Numbered from the stretch's first letter, positions 9,829 to 25,123 are shown. The stretch: DNA of 64,000 nucleotides from Maylandia zebra (GCF_041146795.1 NC_135178.1:3202344-3266343); one strand, 5' to 3'. The notes: generated by a model not told the origin, from the sequence alone. A program made the numbers and translations.

Positions 9829-12800
9829 AATGTGAGGCCTGAATGGGCTGTGGTGAGACTGACTGGCTGAATGCTGCTGCAGTGGGAGGCAGTAACCTGA
9901 TAGGAGAGTGAATCAGTGTATTTCTCAGCAGAGGCAGAACATTAGTCCAGCTGTTCCTGTCTAACACCGTCTTCTCCGATAGCCTACTTCCTACTGTGTT
10001 TGTGAATTTCTGTATCTGTGTTAAAGCTGCACAAAACTGGTGGAAATAATGCTGTCAGTATCTTATATTGACAGCAATACAAGATATAATTCAATATAAG
10101 TCATGCATGGTTCATATACACTACATTTGTAAATCATTTCTGACCTGTTTTTATTGTACAACTTGTTTTACATTGAATACCAGCTTATTCTTTAGAATAT
10201 TAGTTCCTAATGAACCAAACATGGACAAAAATGTAGACTAGAGATGAAACGAATTCACGTGGCAATAGAAACCAAGTGATTTTATTCAGACAGCAGAAAC
10301 TGTGAAGACTAACACAGACAGAGTTGTTAAATCATCGTTTAACAGAGTTATGGTTTATAATATTTTTAGCCGCTCATTGCTGGTGCTGGATCTCTGGAAA
10401 AAGAAAGCTCAGTTTCATTTCAGTCATGTAAACCAGGAGGCCCTAAACTCGCATCCCCATCTTCAGACACTGGAAAAACGTTATGTCCCACAGCTTCTAG
10501 CGTCTGTTAACAACAAAAAAATAACTTCAACACTGAGCTTTATTTAAATAAAGATGCAAATGATTAGCACAATACATTTGTAAGCTTTAGTTCATTTTCT
10601 CTTAAAAAAGCTAAAAGTTCTTCATCTGGTTTTCCAAGAACCAGATTTAGAAACATCGTGTCACAGAATCCATGTATCCTGGGTTGGGCTGTGGAAATGA
10701 CTTTTTCTAAGACCATATTACTGAAACGAGCTGATTCAAAATTCTGTTGCACTGGACTCTATACTGTGGAGACTGCAAATTAACATACACAGTTGCATAC
10801 ACAATATGTTCTGTTAGACAGTGACAGTTGTGTTTTATTTCTGTGTGCGTGCGTGTGTCTCCCAACTGCATCTGTCTCTTTAATTTAATATTGATCTGGC
10901 TACTGGAGGCTGAATGCTGCAGTGTGCTGAGACATGCTGAGTCATAGAAATAGAAAGCCACAAATCACTGAGTGCACACACATTTCATGCCCCACCAAAG
11001 AAAGAGATCAGTGAATAATTGATAAGTAATTGCACACAGGCAATAAGAACAATAATGACCCAGATCAAAAAGGATACAGAATTTGCTTTATTGTAATGAT
11101 CTGGTATCTGGTTGATCTTATCAGAGCCTGGAATTACTGAGATACTGAGGCCATTAGTCCAAGTTGTTTTTTCTCCCAGCAGGGCCCTACCCAGCCAAAC
11201 ATAATCTCCCTCTAAAAACCTTCGATTATAATTATTATTATTTTCTTCTATGCATTTATTGTTTTTACTCCAAACAGAATCTACAGTCACACACATTATT
11301 CTTCAATGGTGCAATTCCAGATGTGGATTGGAGCTAACTGTTAAATTAATAATGTTAAACCTACTCTTCTTTCCCAGTGTGATTCATTTTAAGATTATTT
11401 AACAACAAGTAAAAAACTATAATTAAACAATAAGTAAAAGCAAAACCAATAAAATGATCCTAGGTGAGATCTGATCTTTGGCCTCCAAGTCAATAGTCAA
11501 GCGTGAAGGTTTTTCCAGCACGTCTACTCTGATCAAACATCAGCTAATGCAGGATTCAACCTTGTCAATTTGATTTCACAGAATTGAAGCCATAAATTTA
11601 CTGATAAAAGTTCATGGTACAAGGCAGGGCCGAACTGGGTACATCTCCATGTTGGTAACTTCCTGCAAATACACCAGAAAACAACAGCCCTCTGCTCAGC
11701 TATGAGAAGCTAACTGCTCATTTGTTTGTATCCTGCCATACTTTCTCTGATGTAACTCTGCCATTGCGCAAACAGAGAAGGCCTTTGTGTGTCAGATTAC
11801 AACACATACAATGCATGAGAATAACCTATATTGTATGATTTAAGCACAGCAGAGTCTGCTTGTACTCTTGTCCATCCAGGCCCAGGGTGAATGAAAACAA
11901 AATTAGATTTAAATAATAAGTGATATAAAAACTACTCGACTATCATAAAGGCAGCACATCTGTAAAACATTTTGTGAAGAACTGAGGCCATCCCTGTGTC
12001 TGCGCCACAGTCACATTGGCCCCTTGACATCCAGATTATCTATTAATAAGCATGTGTGCTCTCATTTGCTTTTACTCATTTAAAGCACCCAGTTCTAGAT
12101 TCAACATTTTGTGGTTTCACCACACCTTTTACACCCATTATTGTGAGAATCAACAAGAGGAAAGAGCTTCATAAGATGAACACCAGAAACTTGCCGTAAA
12201 GTGCATGTTGCTTGTTGTAAAGGTATAAGAGGCTGGCTCTTTGCCCTGAATCAGTACTCTACATCATTGTTTTATTAATAATGTGCTAAAAATGTAAAGG
12301 GACTGCAGGTTTCCCATTTCAGTTGTCATTATGTTGATAATCCTGTAGACTTATTGTTCTAATTGTTCCTAAATGTAACGATTATTTTCTTTACTTGCTG
12401 CTACTTCACACATTAATGCATTCTTTATAATAGTAGTACGGGTTTACAGCACGAAATCCACTCATAAACCAGTAGAAAAGGGAAAGAAAATGGTAAATGA
12501 GATCGCAGAATCCAGCTGGATCTGTCTACACCCAGGCCTCAGACAGGCATAACTGAAAATCACTGCCCAGCCCCTCGAGTAAAAAGCAAGGCGTCTGAAA
12601 GCCATGGTTAGCTCTACTGCGACAGCTTCCGCTATATTTCTGATAAAATGGTCAGCCACGTGGACTGTTGCTGCTACTAGCAGCCCACTCGGATGACTGT
12701 TTTATATCCTAATGAATCGAAATGCTCTAATTTACTCGATGAGATGAAACCTCTAGCTGTCTGCACTAGCAGCTAACACTAGGATGTCAAAAAATAATCC

Positions 12801-12880
12801 CTACAGTGTCGCATTTTCTTTCCACCATCACGAGGAAGTAGGTCAACGTCTACAGATTAGACATTAGTTCATAGGTTTGA
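9829..12880. other. intergenic upstream of beta-tubulin
   Basis: No gene can be supported. An open frame on the - strand at 10985..11296 (103 codons) ends in a hydrophobic stretch WVIIVLIACVQLL but has no other recognisable feature. I regard it as unproven. No clear mobile element was recognised here. Confidence 0.35.
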
Positions 12881-12904
12881 GATGAAAATGATAGGCAGAC
12901 CGGT

Positions 12905-13035
12905 TAGACCAATCAGAGATTAGCACATGAACCTTTGATTGGTTTACATTTGTGTCTATAAAGGAAGTGTTCGCTTATAAGCCAATAGGCACTTGCGTTG
13001 ACGCCTTGAGGGCGTTTCCTGGACGTATAAAGTAA
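12905..13035 (+). promoter_or_regulatory. beta-tubulin promoter: CCAAT boxes and TATA box
   Basis: Two forward CCAAT boxes (12909-12913, 12982-12986) and one reverse ATTGG (12938-12942) precede a consensus TATAAA at 13026-13031, about 80 bp before the start codon. Transcription start is therefore expected near 13055-13062, leaving a short 5' leader. CCAAT plus TATA is typical of highly expressed tubulin genes. Transcription factor occupancy is inference. Confidence 0.75.
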
Positions 13036-13111
13036 AGCGTTGAGGCATTCGGTACGCACTTCAAGTGAACCAAAGTCTGTCGTTGTAAGTCGTACGCTAA
13101 CTCCAGTAAAT

Positions 13112-15583
<2,472 letters not shown>

Positions 15584-15677
15584 ATTTACTGTTGCACAGC
15601 TGTTAAGTCTGTTTCCCAGTTGTCTGTTCAGTTCACTGAGGTGTTCTCCTGTCTTGTTGTGTCTTGTCATTGTTCTG

Positions 15678-15683
15678 AATAAA
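15678..15683 (+). terminator. beta-tubulin polyadenylation signal AATAAA
   Basis: Canonical hexamer 95 nt after the TAA stop codon, preceded by a T/GT-rich 3' UTR and followed by a T-rich downstream element (ttctttttcttttcc). Gives a short 3' UTR of about 110 nt. Confidence 0.85.
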
Positions 15684-16739
15684 ACTTAAAAGACATATTT
15701 CACGTTTCTTTTTCTTTTCCTAACTAACTTAATATTTGCAGATGCTCTACACTGTATATAAAGTGTAGTTTCTTGACAACACTGTAGTCAGTGCAACAGT
15801 ACACAAATAATTTTAACTAGCTTAGTTTATACAGTATTTTTGATGAAAGCTGGCTCTTAAACTGAATATAATCTTCAAATGGGCTTAAAAAATGCAACTA
15901 ACAGATCATGATGAGCAGTTTCACTATTAATTTGCATTTTTCCAAGTCTCACCAGTTGCAGAAAGTGCTATCTCTGCCGAAATAGCTGTGCTGTCTACAT
16001 TAATGTGAAAAATATCACTTGTGAGAAATTCACAAGAAGCACTAAATACTTTGATGTACTTGTGTAGGTTTTTTTTTTTTAAGTCAGTAGGGGGCAGTGT
16101 TGGCTAAGACATTCTCTTCCATAAAATGTAGGTGGAACCTTGTCCAGCTGGCAAACCAGGTCCTGCTTTTCCAAAAAGTGATACACAAACCCACACTATC
16201 AGGGAGGAAAAAGGAAGTGTTTAAGTTAAATACTGTAATATAATATGGGCTGCCAATATAAACTATTTTTAAAGGCACCTGTTTCAAATGCACAGCCTTC
16301 ATCTGTGCACAAACCCCCAGCCTCAGAGGCAAATGAATCTGTTTCTGGCAACTTCACATGGAAATCAACCAAATGTAAGGCAATCTCAACAGAATCCAAA
16401 AACGACGAAGGCAGTTAAGAATACAAGTCACCTGAAAACCTGAAATTAGCTTCATCTGAATCAGGCCTGAAAAACGTTATTTTACTTTACTTTGAAGTGT
16501 TTTTTTTTTTTTTTTTTTGATAAACTATGTTTGTAACCTTTTTCTTTTCATTTTTAGTGGGTGGATCTCCGTGTTCACATAGAGTCTAACGATTAGCCTT
16601 TACACAGAGGATAGCGTTAAACAGCTGTCCCAAGGACATAACATAGACTGAGTCCTCTAAATGTTTTACTGCTGTTTGGACTTTGCTTTCACCAAGGCTG
16701 TAGCAGAAACAACCTGAATTCACTGGGACAATCTGGACA

Positions 16740-16985
16740 TAAGCACATGTGTGGTATGTGGGAACATGAGATAAGACTCTTCTAATGGGTTGTTCCCCGT
16801 GGCCTCAAGATTAGTCATCACAGAGCAGAATAAAACCCAAATTCTAATAAAAAAGGAAAAACTCCCTTTGAACAGGAAGAAACCTCCAGCACAGGGGCAG
16901 TGAGGGAAGTGAGACACGACCAAAGCACACTGTATGAGAGAGCCAGAGATCAATAACAAGTAATGATTAAATGCAAATTGGTGCA
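16740..16985 (+). repeat. dispersed repeat, family A copy 1
   Basis: Shares the core ggaaaaactccctttgaaca, then aggaagaaacctcc, and the downstream phrase gagagccagagat..aataa.aagtaatga with the copy at 17490. It also shares the core with copies at about 48885 and 56060. No coding capacity; the family is common in fish genomes but not identified here. Confidence 0.65.
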
Positions 16986-17489
16986 TACATCTTTAAATAT
17001 TTGATTAAAGGGCCAAACATATGTTTTAGGCATCATTTTACACAACATTTTTGGTGCAGCTGGTCGCTGTATCCAGTTACTGCCATATCTAGAGTTACTA
17101 TAAAGAATGTGAAATCACAGTCAGAGATGGATAAAGATGTAAGAAAGAGAAAATAGGAGAGGAAGAAGAGATGTTATCATTTAAAGGTAAGGACAGCTCA
17201 GGAACATTTTACAAACTAGAAATTTAAAAACTTACATAAATTGTCTAATTTTTTAAATGAGATGCTAGATCTGTAGAAGATAGAAATTTGTGATTTTTTC
17301 ATGTTGTGAAAACATACTGAGGTATAATAACAAATGTTCAATGAAATAACAGGAAGCTTATTCAAAGGATAAACAGGTTAGCTTTCAGTACTGTTTTGCA
17401 TTTACAGTAATGCACTATTGGAGCGGTGCACAGTGGCTGCAGTGTTAGGTTACATAAAGGGCAGTTTAAGTTATTAAACACTTTATATT

Positions 17490-17695
17490 ATAACCCAATA
17501 GTCAGACAACCCCTATGACGAAGCACTTGTTCACAGTAGGAAGGAAAAACTCCCTTTGAACAGAAAGAAAGCTAACCATCTGCCACGACCAATTGGGGGT
17601 GAGGGGGAAGGAGCCAGAACAAATGACACACTGTGGAAGAGAGCCAGAGATTATTAAAAAGTAATGAATAAATGCAAAGTGGTGTATAAACACAG
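17490..17695 (+). repeat. dispersed repeat, family A copy 2
   Basis: Shows the same order as copy 1: core aggaaaaactccctttgaac, then a 'ctgccacgaccaattggggg' segment, then gagagccagagatta and aagtaatgaataaatgcaaa. The two copies are about 600 bp apart in direct orientation. Confidence 0.65.
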
Positions 17696-17775
17696 AGATT
17701 CTGTAAACAGGCAAGTGAAGGAGAAATGCTCTAGACATGAGGCTCAAGTTTTGCACTATTGTACGACAGCTAAAC

Positions 17776-18225
17776 TACAGTGGCTTGCAAAAGTATTGGG
17801 CCCCCTTGAACTTTCCCACATTTTGTCACATTACAGCCACAAACATGAATCAATCTTATTGGAATTCCAGGTGAAAGACCAACACAAAGTGGTGCACACG
17901 TGAGAAGTGGAACGAAAATCATACATGATTCCAAACATTTGTTACAAATAAACAACTGCAAAGTGGGATGTGCATAATTATTCAGCCACCTTTGGTCTGA
18001 GTGCAGTCAGTTGCACATAGACGTTGCCTGATGAGTGCTAATGACTAAATAGAGTGCACCTGTGTGTAATCTAATGTCAGTACAAATACAGCTGCTCTGT
18101 GACGGCCTCAGAGGTTGTCTAAGAGAATATTGGGAGCAACAACACCATGAAGGGATAAAGTTACTGAGAAATTTACAGCAGGCTTAGGCTACAAAAAGAT
18201 TTCCCAAGCCTTGAACATCCCACGG
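17776..18225 (+). mobile_element. Tc1/mariner transposon, 5' end only
   Basis: TA dinucleotide followed by cagtggcttgcaaaagtatt, a Tc1-type terminal inverted repeat of fish. Next come the non-coding leader and the start of the transposase after accatgaag, where a short stretch reads as AGLGYKKISQALNIP, the helix-turn-helix DNA-binding region. Homology stops abruptly at about 18225, and most of the transposase plus the 3' terminus are missing, so the copy is dead. Confidence 0.85.
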
Positions 18226-18535
18226 GCTGTGCCATCACCATCGCCACTGTCATGACAGTGTATGGCCATCTGGCCAGCTAGCACATGTACAGACAGTACA
18301 GTGCTCAGTACGGTGCTCCAGGCCAGGTCCCGGCGCTTTGTTCCAGGTGTAGGGGGAAGGAAGTGCTCGTCCAGGATACATATGAGGATCAGGCAGGCTG
18401 TGTTCTCTGTCACATCCTGGAAGATGGGGAAGGGAGTAAGGAGCTCGTTGCCAGCATGGTGCATGGCTGCAGTGCAGGCTGTGGGGACTGGACCCATGGT
18501 TCCATCTGCACCGCCACTGGTTAGTCTATGTAATC
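18226..18535. other. GC-rich unidentified segment abutting the Tc1 fragment
   Basis: A roughly 300-bp GC-rich block with open frames on both strands (+ 18262..18561 and 18285..18524; - 18189..18497). The + frame from 18285 contains CSRC and CVLC about 20 residues apart, but nothing identifies a family. It could be captured or unrelated DNA joined to the Tc1 end. It is not called as a gene. Confidence 0.3.
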
Positions 18536-19537
18536 ATAAGTCATTAGAAAAGCTTCTCTAACCAGACGGTCAGGACTGTTGACGCTCAGTCTGACCTCTG
18601 GCACCTCTGACTGACACATAGCTTCAATATACAACAAGCAGTACTACATTCCTCAATCCCATCAGTCCGGCTTGGGAGAGCAGGGATGCTGTCAATGTCA
18701 AACGAGCACAGAAAAGAAAGGAAAAAAAGAACATTCTTATTGATTAATTAATTTTTTTTAGTATCTATAACTTGCCTTCTACTCAAAAAAATATCAGCAG
18801 GTGAAGCAGTGCTAAGGTCCTCAAGACAATATGTGCTGCAGTCACATAGTGTCACACAGTCCCCTTACCAGCGAAATATAGAGCTCTAGTTGGAAACTGA
18901 CACCGACCTTAGCATCATGTGCACAATTACAGCTTGATGAAACACATCGCCATTCCAACACAACTAAATATGCTCAATAAAGCACACAGAGAAGAGCACA
19001 CACACTTTACAGCAAACAATCAGAAGCCATGCCATGATGCAGAGAGCTTTTTGTCTGTATAAGCAGAATGCTTTGCAGGAATATGAAAGTTCCTTTTTTC
19101 TTTTTAGCATTGAAAGTTTCTTGTTTTGACACTAAGTTCATTGTGAAGGTACTTGAACTTCTACTTGCTGTGCATGAACATACCATGTAACAGCAGCCAC
19201 ATCTCAGAGTAATCTGTGCTACATTGTGACACATGTTTTGCAGTCCTTATACCACACATCTGGCCCACGCTGTACACGGGGGGCATAACGAGTCTGTCAC
19301 AGAGCGAACACAGAGACACAGACATTCACACTCACGTTTACACCTGTGGACACTTTAGAATCAACAATTGAGGAAGCCCCCAAACACAAAACAAAAACAA
19401 AACCTAACTAAAATTAGTTTTTCAACACAACCAGCATGAAGAAGAGTTGCATGGCTGTATGGATGTACTGTAACATTCATTTTCATCCATATTTTAAGAA
19501 ATTATGTAAGAAAGTGTTCTTAAATAGAAATGGTTAC

Positions 19538-19568
19538 TGATGAAGGTCGTACAGACCGAAATGTTGCA
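19538..19568 (+). other. hammerhead-ribozyme-like core motif, unproven
   Basis: CTGATGA, a 4-bp stem (GGTC/GACC) around GTACA, then GAAA: the same order as the conserved core of hammerhead ribozymes. There is one extra A before the stem, and I could not find the complementary strand and cleavage site needed for a full ribozyme. It may be a relic of a Penelope-like or other retroelement. Confidence 0.2.
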
Positions 19569-19823
19569 AATGAATTAAAATAACAGTGAGCGGGACAGTG
19601 TGTGGAAGTTATACCACATTTCCACAAATAGTTTTCCTTCTGTGTACATGCCATTGATTTAGGTGTGCAGAGTTTTTGATTTGAATTTGAACAATTCATG
19701 TTTTCTTCAGTGAAAATAAAACTAATAACTGTGTGGACTATCCCTTTAACGAGTGCAGCCATGCTTGTTTTTCACCACACGGGAGCACTCGTGTATCACT
19801 AGTCAAACTACCCCTCATTTACC

Positions 19824-19825
<2 letters not shown>

Positions 19826-19888
<63 letters not shown>
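19826..19888. repeat. (GT)n microsatellite
   Basis: About 31 GT units without interruption. The Cys-Val frames over it are artefacts. Confidence 0.97.
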
Positions 19889-19890
<2 letters not shown>

Positions 19891-21741
19891 CAGAGAGAGA
19901 AAGAGCGAGCAAGAGGTTGGCTGGGGTTATTTCCGGATGATTAGCTTCATCTTCCCTTCCTTACACATTCACAATGTATGCTCCGCCAGATGGCCATAGA
20001 GCACAGTACCTTTAATAGTACCACTTGATCATGTCTTTGCTCCACTATAAATCAGTATATTAACAACCAACATAACTGGCATACACGGCGTTTAATTGAG
20101 CCCTGTGTGGTGCTTAAAGCCATTTCATGAAAGGAGAGCAAATTTAGGACAATGTAGCTTTAGCTTGAATCTCAGCTCATGGGAGAGCTCTCACGGGGAA
20201 TCGCCCACAATTTAAACACATTTCCTTCAGTGAAATTTAAATGTTTGCATTCAAATACATATTAAATACATCAGGTCAGAGAATGGGTGAAGAGAGTTAG
20301 AGAGTTAATTGGCTTGCATGTGTGACTTGATCCCCCCTCCCTCACACACACACTACTTCTGATATGCTATCTAGAGTGAGTGGGTAAATGGTTACATAGT
20401 TGTTGCCCATTGCTGAGCCAGGAAGAAAGGAAGTCACATGGCTGATAGAGGCTCCTATCAGGCCTCTCATATGCTCATGTGGCAACATCTGCAAGCTGGG
20501 GCACTTCCCCTCTCCTGCAGAAAGGTTTTAGGTTTGCCGACATAGTTGAACTTGAAAGGAAGCTGCAAAGTTAACAGGAAACACGCTGTGACTTTGTTGC
20601 CATTTGACTCCGCTGAGCATTTTTCTTTTTCCTGTTTTGTTTTTTGTTTTTTTTGCAAAATGCAGCTGACATACAACACTAGCACCCTGCTGTGAACCAG
20701 GTGAAATGTTTGCCACTGTTGCCACATTAGCAGTGTTAGCATTCTGCGAGTACATTTTGCTAGTGAGCCAAAATGCCAGGTAATTTTATGTCAAGTATAA
20801 TCAAAAACTAAACTATTTAAAATGTCAACGATAAAGGATTTATCATCTGGTCCATGTCAGTGTCAGGTCCTCGAGTTAAAATCCGACTCTGACAGCTCAG
20901 CATGTACCACAGAATCACTGCATGTATCAAGACACCAAAAGTGTAAGAAAAACACTAAAAACAAAGACCTCCTAGAAGCACGCAACGCAGGAGGTGGGTT
21001 GGGAGGGTTTTCTAAATACTATTTCTCCACCTTATAAAAAGTCTCTAAATTAATTCAGGGCTGAAACAGTGCTGTTAAATGTGTTTTTCGTAAGATGTGT
21101 GTATTAAAGATGGGTTTTATGTTTAATGTGGTCATGGCAGGGCATAAAGGTAATGTGTTAATGTTAAGATTTTGTATCTGTTAGACACTTCAGTTTAAAT
21201 CCTTCACTCTTTCTATAAATCCTTTTTCTAAACAAAGATTCTCCCAAATATTAATTTACAGTTGTCTTCTTTTCTAGCTTTGAACAGGTTCTGCTTTAGT
21301 TTCTGTACAAACTTCTTTGGATGTCTGTGATATTTGGGCTGGGGTTTTATGGGCACTGTACTAATAAACTACAGAGAGGCCTCACTGCTCATCCAGACCT
21401 GGCTGAACAACATCTTGTTTGTATTTCTTGTAATCCTTATAATGACTGAATTTCTCTGATATTTGTCCCTCCTGAGTCATTTTTGTCAGTAAAACAAACA
21501 ACAACAACAATAATTTCAGTAATAATAAATTATTACTATTATTACCATTATATAACATAAATAAAACAAAGACAAATTATCTGCTATTATTCCAAAACAT
21601 TATGTACATTGTGTATAGCTGCTGAGGAGACCTTAAGTGAAGGTAACTGATTACTCAAGATAACTAATCAGTAAGATGAGGTGTACATTTGAGCAGATAC
21701 AGCAAAGTTGTGTCCTGCTGAATGGAACAATGCAGTTTTTA

Positions 21742-21762
21742 TGTGTGTGTGTGTGTGTGTGT
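21742..21762. repeat. (GT)n microsatellite, short
   Basis: About 10 GT units. Confidence 0.9.
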
Positions 21763-22951
21763 ATTTGCCTGTTATCTTTTAAGGGCACAAGAGTATTTCT
21801 CACTCTCAGGAAGTGGCTTATCAACATCTACACGGAAGTAGAAGTGCACTTTTAAGTTTCTAACCAGTGGGGAAAAAAGGCTCCAAGGTGACAGAGAAAG
21901 GTTGAACAAGGCAGATGGACGAAAAACGACCTCCTCCCGCTCCTCCCCACCAACCTGCAGTCAAACAATCCCGATCTTCACGCCTCTTTGTTCAGGACTC
22001 CCATCAGCCTCGCAGTGGGAGGTGTGGTCAGAAAGAAGAGGAAATTGCTGTGAATTTGTGGGTAATTGAAAACACCTATATCCCCCTGAGCCTCCATATC
22101 TACCTGCTTTAAAAACCTCCACACCCCTTCTTTCTCACCATCACCCACCTTCTATACCAATGCACTCCTAATGGCACCCCCTTCCCATCCTGTCCTTAAT
22201 CTCCCACTGGACTGAATTGATGCAAACGATTGCACGCCCATTTGCTGTCTGGTGGAGAGGTGACCCACTTGTGTGGTTCGCCCGCTGTCTCCTGCCCTGC
22301 CTTTTCCCAATTGCAGGTATTGATGCCCCGCCATTGTTTCCTCCTGCCCAGGGGGTGGAGTGGTTTGAGCAAAAATTGGGGGACCCCTCAGGTGTTTGAT
22401 GGCTTTTATCGATTCACACCAGACTCTCCAGTTCCTATTTACCCTCTGCTATGCTGTGCAAGCTTTTTAGACAGCAGCTGTATCTGCAGAGGTGGCTATT
22501 GTTAAGTAGTATTATTCTGTTCCACTGATGCATAAGCACCCCTTTTTGTCTTCTCTTTTCTTCTGTGTGGTTGATCAATGCAGACAGAAGGACCTGTGCC
22601 GGTGTTTCTGCATGTCAAATGAAAGATGTCCTGCTTTCAAATGTCTCTGTTATTTGCAATGTCTTTTATGAGAAATACACCCTTTATAAACAAACGTCCA
22701 GAATTCATAAGGATATTTTAGGAACTCCAAAGTTTTGACCCTTGACTTCCTTAGCTTTTAGTGTGTATACATAGTTTAAAATGCTTTTTTTTTGGAGTGT
22801 ACACTTTGCCTTGCTTGCTCTGAGTAATGGGTAAATCTAGAAGTCTAATAACTAGCTTTTTCCTTCTATTTTTTAATATTGACTATCATTTCCTTCGTCA
22901 CCAAAGAATTTAAGCTTCCCTAAAGGCTCTATGAAATGTGACATAACAGCA

Positions 22952-22974
22952 CCCCCCCCCCCCCCCCCCCCCCC
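22952..22974. repeat. poly-C homopolymer, 23 bases
   Basis: Uninterrupted run of 23 C followed by tcttg. Rare in AT-rich vertebrate intergenic DNA and prone to length error in sequencing. Confidence 0.95.
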
Positions 22975-23504
22975 TCTTGTTTTTTCTTTTTGAAACATAG
23001 GGTTTCTATTAAGCCTCATCATCAGTAAGGACCCGCTGTACGAAATTGTCACCAGAGCTTACAAATAGCTGCCCTTTTAAAAGCGTGCACCAGCAGCACC
23101 TTATTGCTCCAGTGCCAAGCTGATGAAGCTCTTAAGGTTTTTTTTCAGAGTGAAATGGTATTATGCTAGCATGCAAGCATTATTTTCATTAGCACAGATG
23201 TTGTGTTTCATACATTTAATACTTTTTACATGTTTCTGTGATTTCTGTGACTGCAATTGTTCACCATCAAAGTTATGAAAAAGGTCAACCAACCCTTTGT
23301 TTTGGACTTAACAGCAGGGTAGCAAAATAAGTGATCGTGCTGACAATCCAAGAAGATTAGCACCGTGCTGTCTGAGCCACATTAAATTCAGGAGTGGACA
23401 CATTTTGGGTCAAATATGGTACATTTACTTGAAGTGTTAATATATTATCGGACAAGTCTGATAAAATGGAAAATGGACAAATACTTACATAGCATCTTTT
23501 TACT

Positions 23505-23795
23505 CGGTTGAGGACTTTGTTACTACAAGCAGAGAGCTGCCCAGCCAGGCAAGATAAACCTGTCTCTGTCCGTCCCTGCATCCTTAAACGTTGTCCCGAG
23601 TTGTCTCTGACTGTCTCCTTGGTGCATTTAAACCCCTGTTCCTCCCTGTCCTCATTGTCTGTTGTCTTCGTCTCCGTTATCAGTCATCATAATTTTACCA
23701 TCTCTGTGCAAGTCTGCAAATTTCTTTATTAAATCATAAGATTCTTAAATTCATCAAGTCTCTCTGTGCCTGGGTCCTCGTCTCAAAACATGACA
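23505..23795 (+). mobile_element. LTR-like 3' remnant
   Basis: Pyrimidine-rich sequence with tttattaaatcataag, a cctgggtcctcgtct segment and the end catgaca (23789-23795). This mirrors the 3' end of the solo LTR at 46832..47476 (ttattaaag...cctggatcc...catgaca). The 5' boundary and target duplication were not found, so it is probably a truncated LTR of a related family. Confidence 0.45.
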
Positions 23796-25110
23796 TCACT
23801 GTTTTGTACATTTTAACACAATTTAATCCCACATTTGTGAAAGAAAAGCAAAACACTTTTTTGAAAAGTGTAACAAAACCATCAAATCTGATAAAGTTTA
23901 TTTAAATGCTGCTAAAGAAGAATGGATTGGAATAGAAAAAATCCTAACCTTAATTACTGGGGGCGAATAATGAACGATGCTCATAGTGAGTAAAAAGTAA
24001 ACTGAGTGCATTTTTTGGACAGAGATTCACTTTTAATGTGTGTGTATAATATAACACAGATACATAAAAACACTCCCAAAACAGAATAAATTATTACAAA
24101 TAAATTATAACAAAATATTAATAAAAAATATTAAACTGGAGGCAACTTTGCCTGTGGTAGAATGTCTACAATGTATGAAAAAATCTTTACTGCAGATACT
24201 AATTTTACTAATTTAATAATATTAATTTTGTGTTGTAAGATTTATGAGTTTCATGCTTTCATAGTGGTCCTTAGGACAGCTTGACATTTTATCAGGTGGT
24301 CCACACTGTAAAAAGTGTGAGAAACACTGATAAGTGTCTGTGTGCTTTTGGAAAACATTTAAAGCTGCTGTACAGAATCTTTGAAACAAGCTTAAAACAT
24401 TTTTAGAAACAGAGCATCTGCTTCTCTTTACAGCTGCTCACTCCACCAGGGCTGTTTGGCTCTTTCTGATAGTGAGCACATGTGATGCACGTACTGCAGC
24501 AGTCATACAGACAACTGGACGGTCCAAAAGTTGGCCGACCTATTACTGGCTGAGGTTTTGAGTTGTGGCTGAACCACATAAAAATATATCATTAATTTTA
24601 ATCTCCCCAATCAATGATAATGTTATGTTGGGATGTTGTTAAAGAGGGTCAAAATGTTTCAACCCAGTTTGTTTAGCAGATTCTGTTTAGCAGCTTTAAT
24701 ATCGGGAGAACACAACTTCCAGATTGTGAGTAAAATCAGGTTTTTTCCTCTTTGTCAGTTTAACAGTTTCTGTTGTGCCTGTCACTGCTCCCTGTCTGTT
24801 TGCTTACCTGGTTCTTCCTGACCTTGTACTTTCTCCTCACGTTCCCTCTTTCGACTGACAATCATACACAAATAGATTGTATTCAATTAGATGAAAAATT
24901 ACATTAATATGAAAAAAACTCTATTAAGATCACTAACAAAAAGTCCCCTCTCGTGTATTTTCAACCAAAAGGCAAATAACCAAACCACACAAACATGTAA
25001 TAAAAGATATAAACATTGAAACACTGATCCAACATTAGTCTTGATTTTACACTTTTACCTGAATGTGGCTCCTTTTTTTGAAAAAACTTCCTCATATCCA
25101 TTATGAACCT
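23796..25110. other. intergenic; possible hAT terminus at 24230-24329
   Basis: No gene seen. The reverse complement of about 24295-24329 reads CAGTGTTTCTCACACTTTTT followed by a gtggaccacc phrase, resembling the terminus of non-autonomous hAT elements. No matching left end was identified. Confidence 0.35.
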
Positions 25111-25122
25111 GGCTGTCTATCT

Positions 25123-25123
<1 letters not shown>

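Larger units (their letters stand above)
15700..17770. other. intergenic with two copies of a dispersed repeat
   Basis: No gene found. A poly-T run lies at 16500-16518. Two diverged copies of one repeat family are annotated separately at about 16740-16980 and 17490-17690. Confidence 0.45.
18536..23500. other. intergenic, mostly featureless
   Basis: No exon or RNA gene could be supported. Simple repeats (19826, 21742, 22952) and a ribozyme-like motif at 19538 are listed separately. A GC-richer patch around 21915-22500 has open frames on both strands but no protein motif. Confidence 0.4.

Noticed and set aside
10985..11296. 103-codon - strand frame with a hydrophobic C-terminal segment, considered as a membrane or envelope-like protein fragment
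   Set aside because: Only one hydrophobic stretch, no cysteine pattern, signal peptide or flanking retroelement features; too weak.
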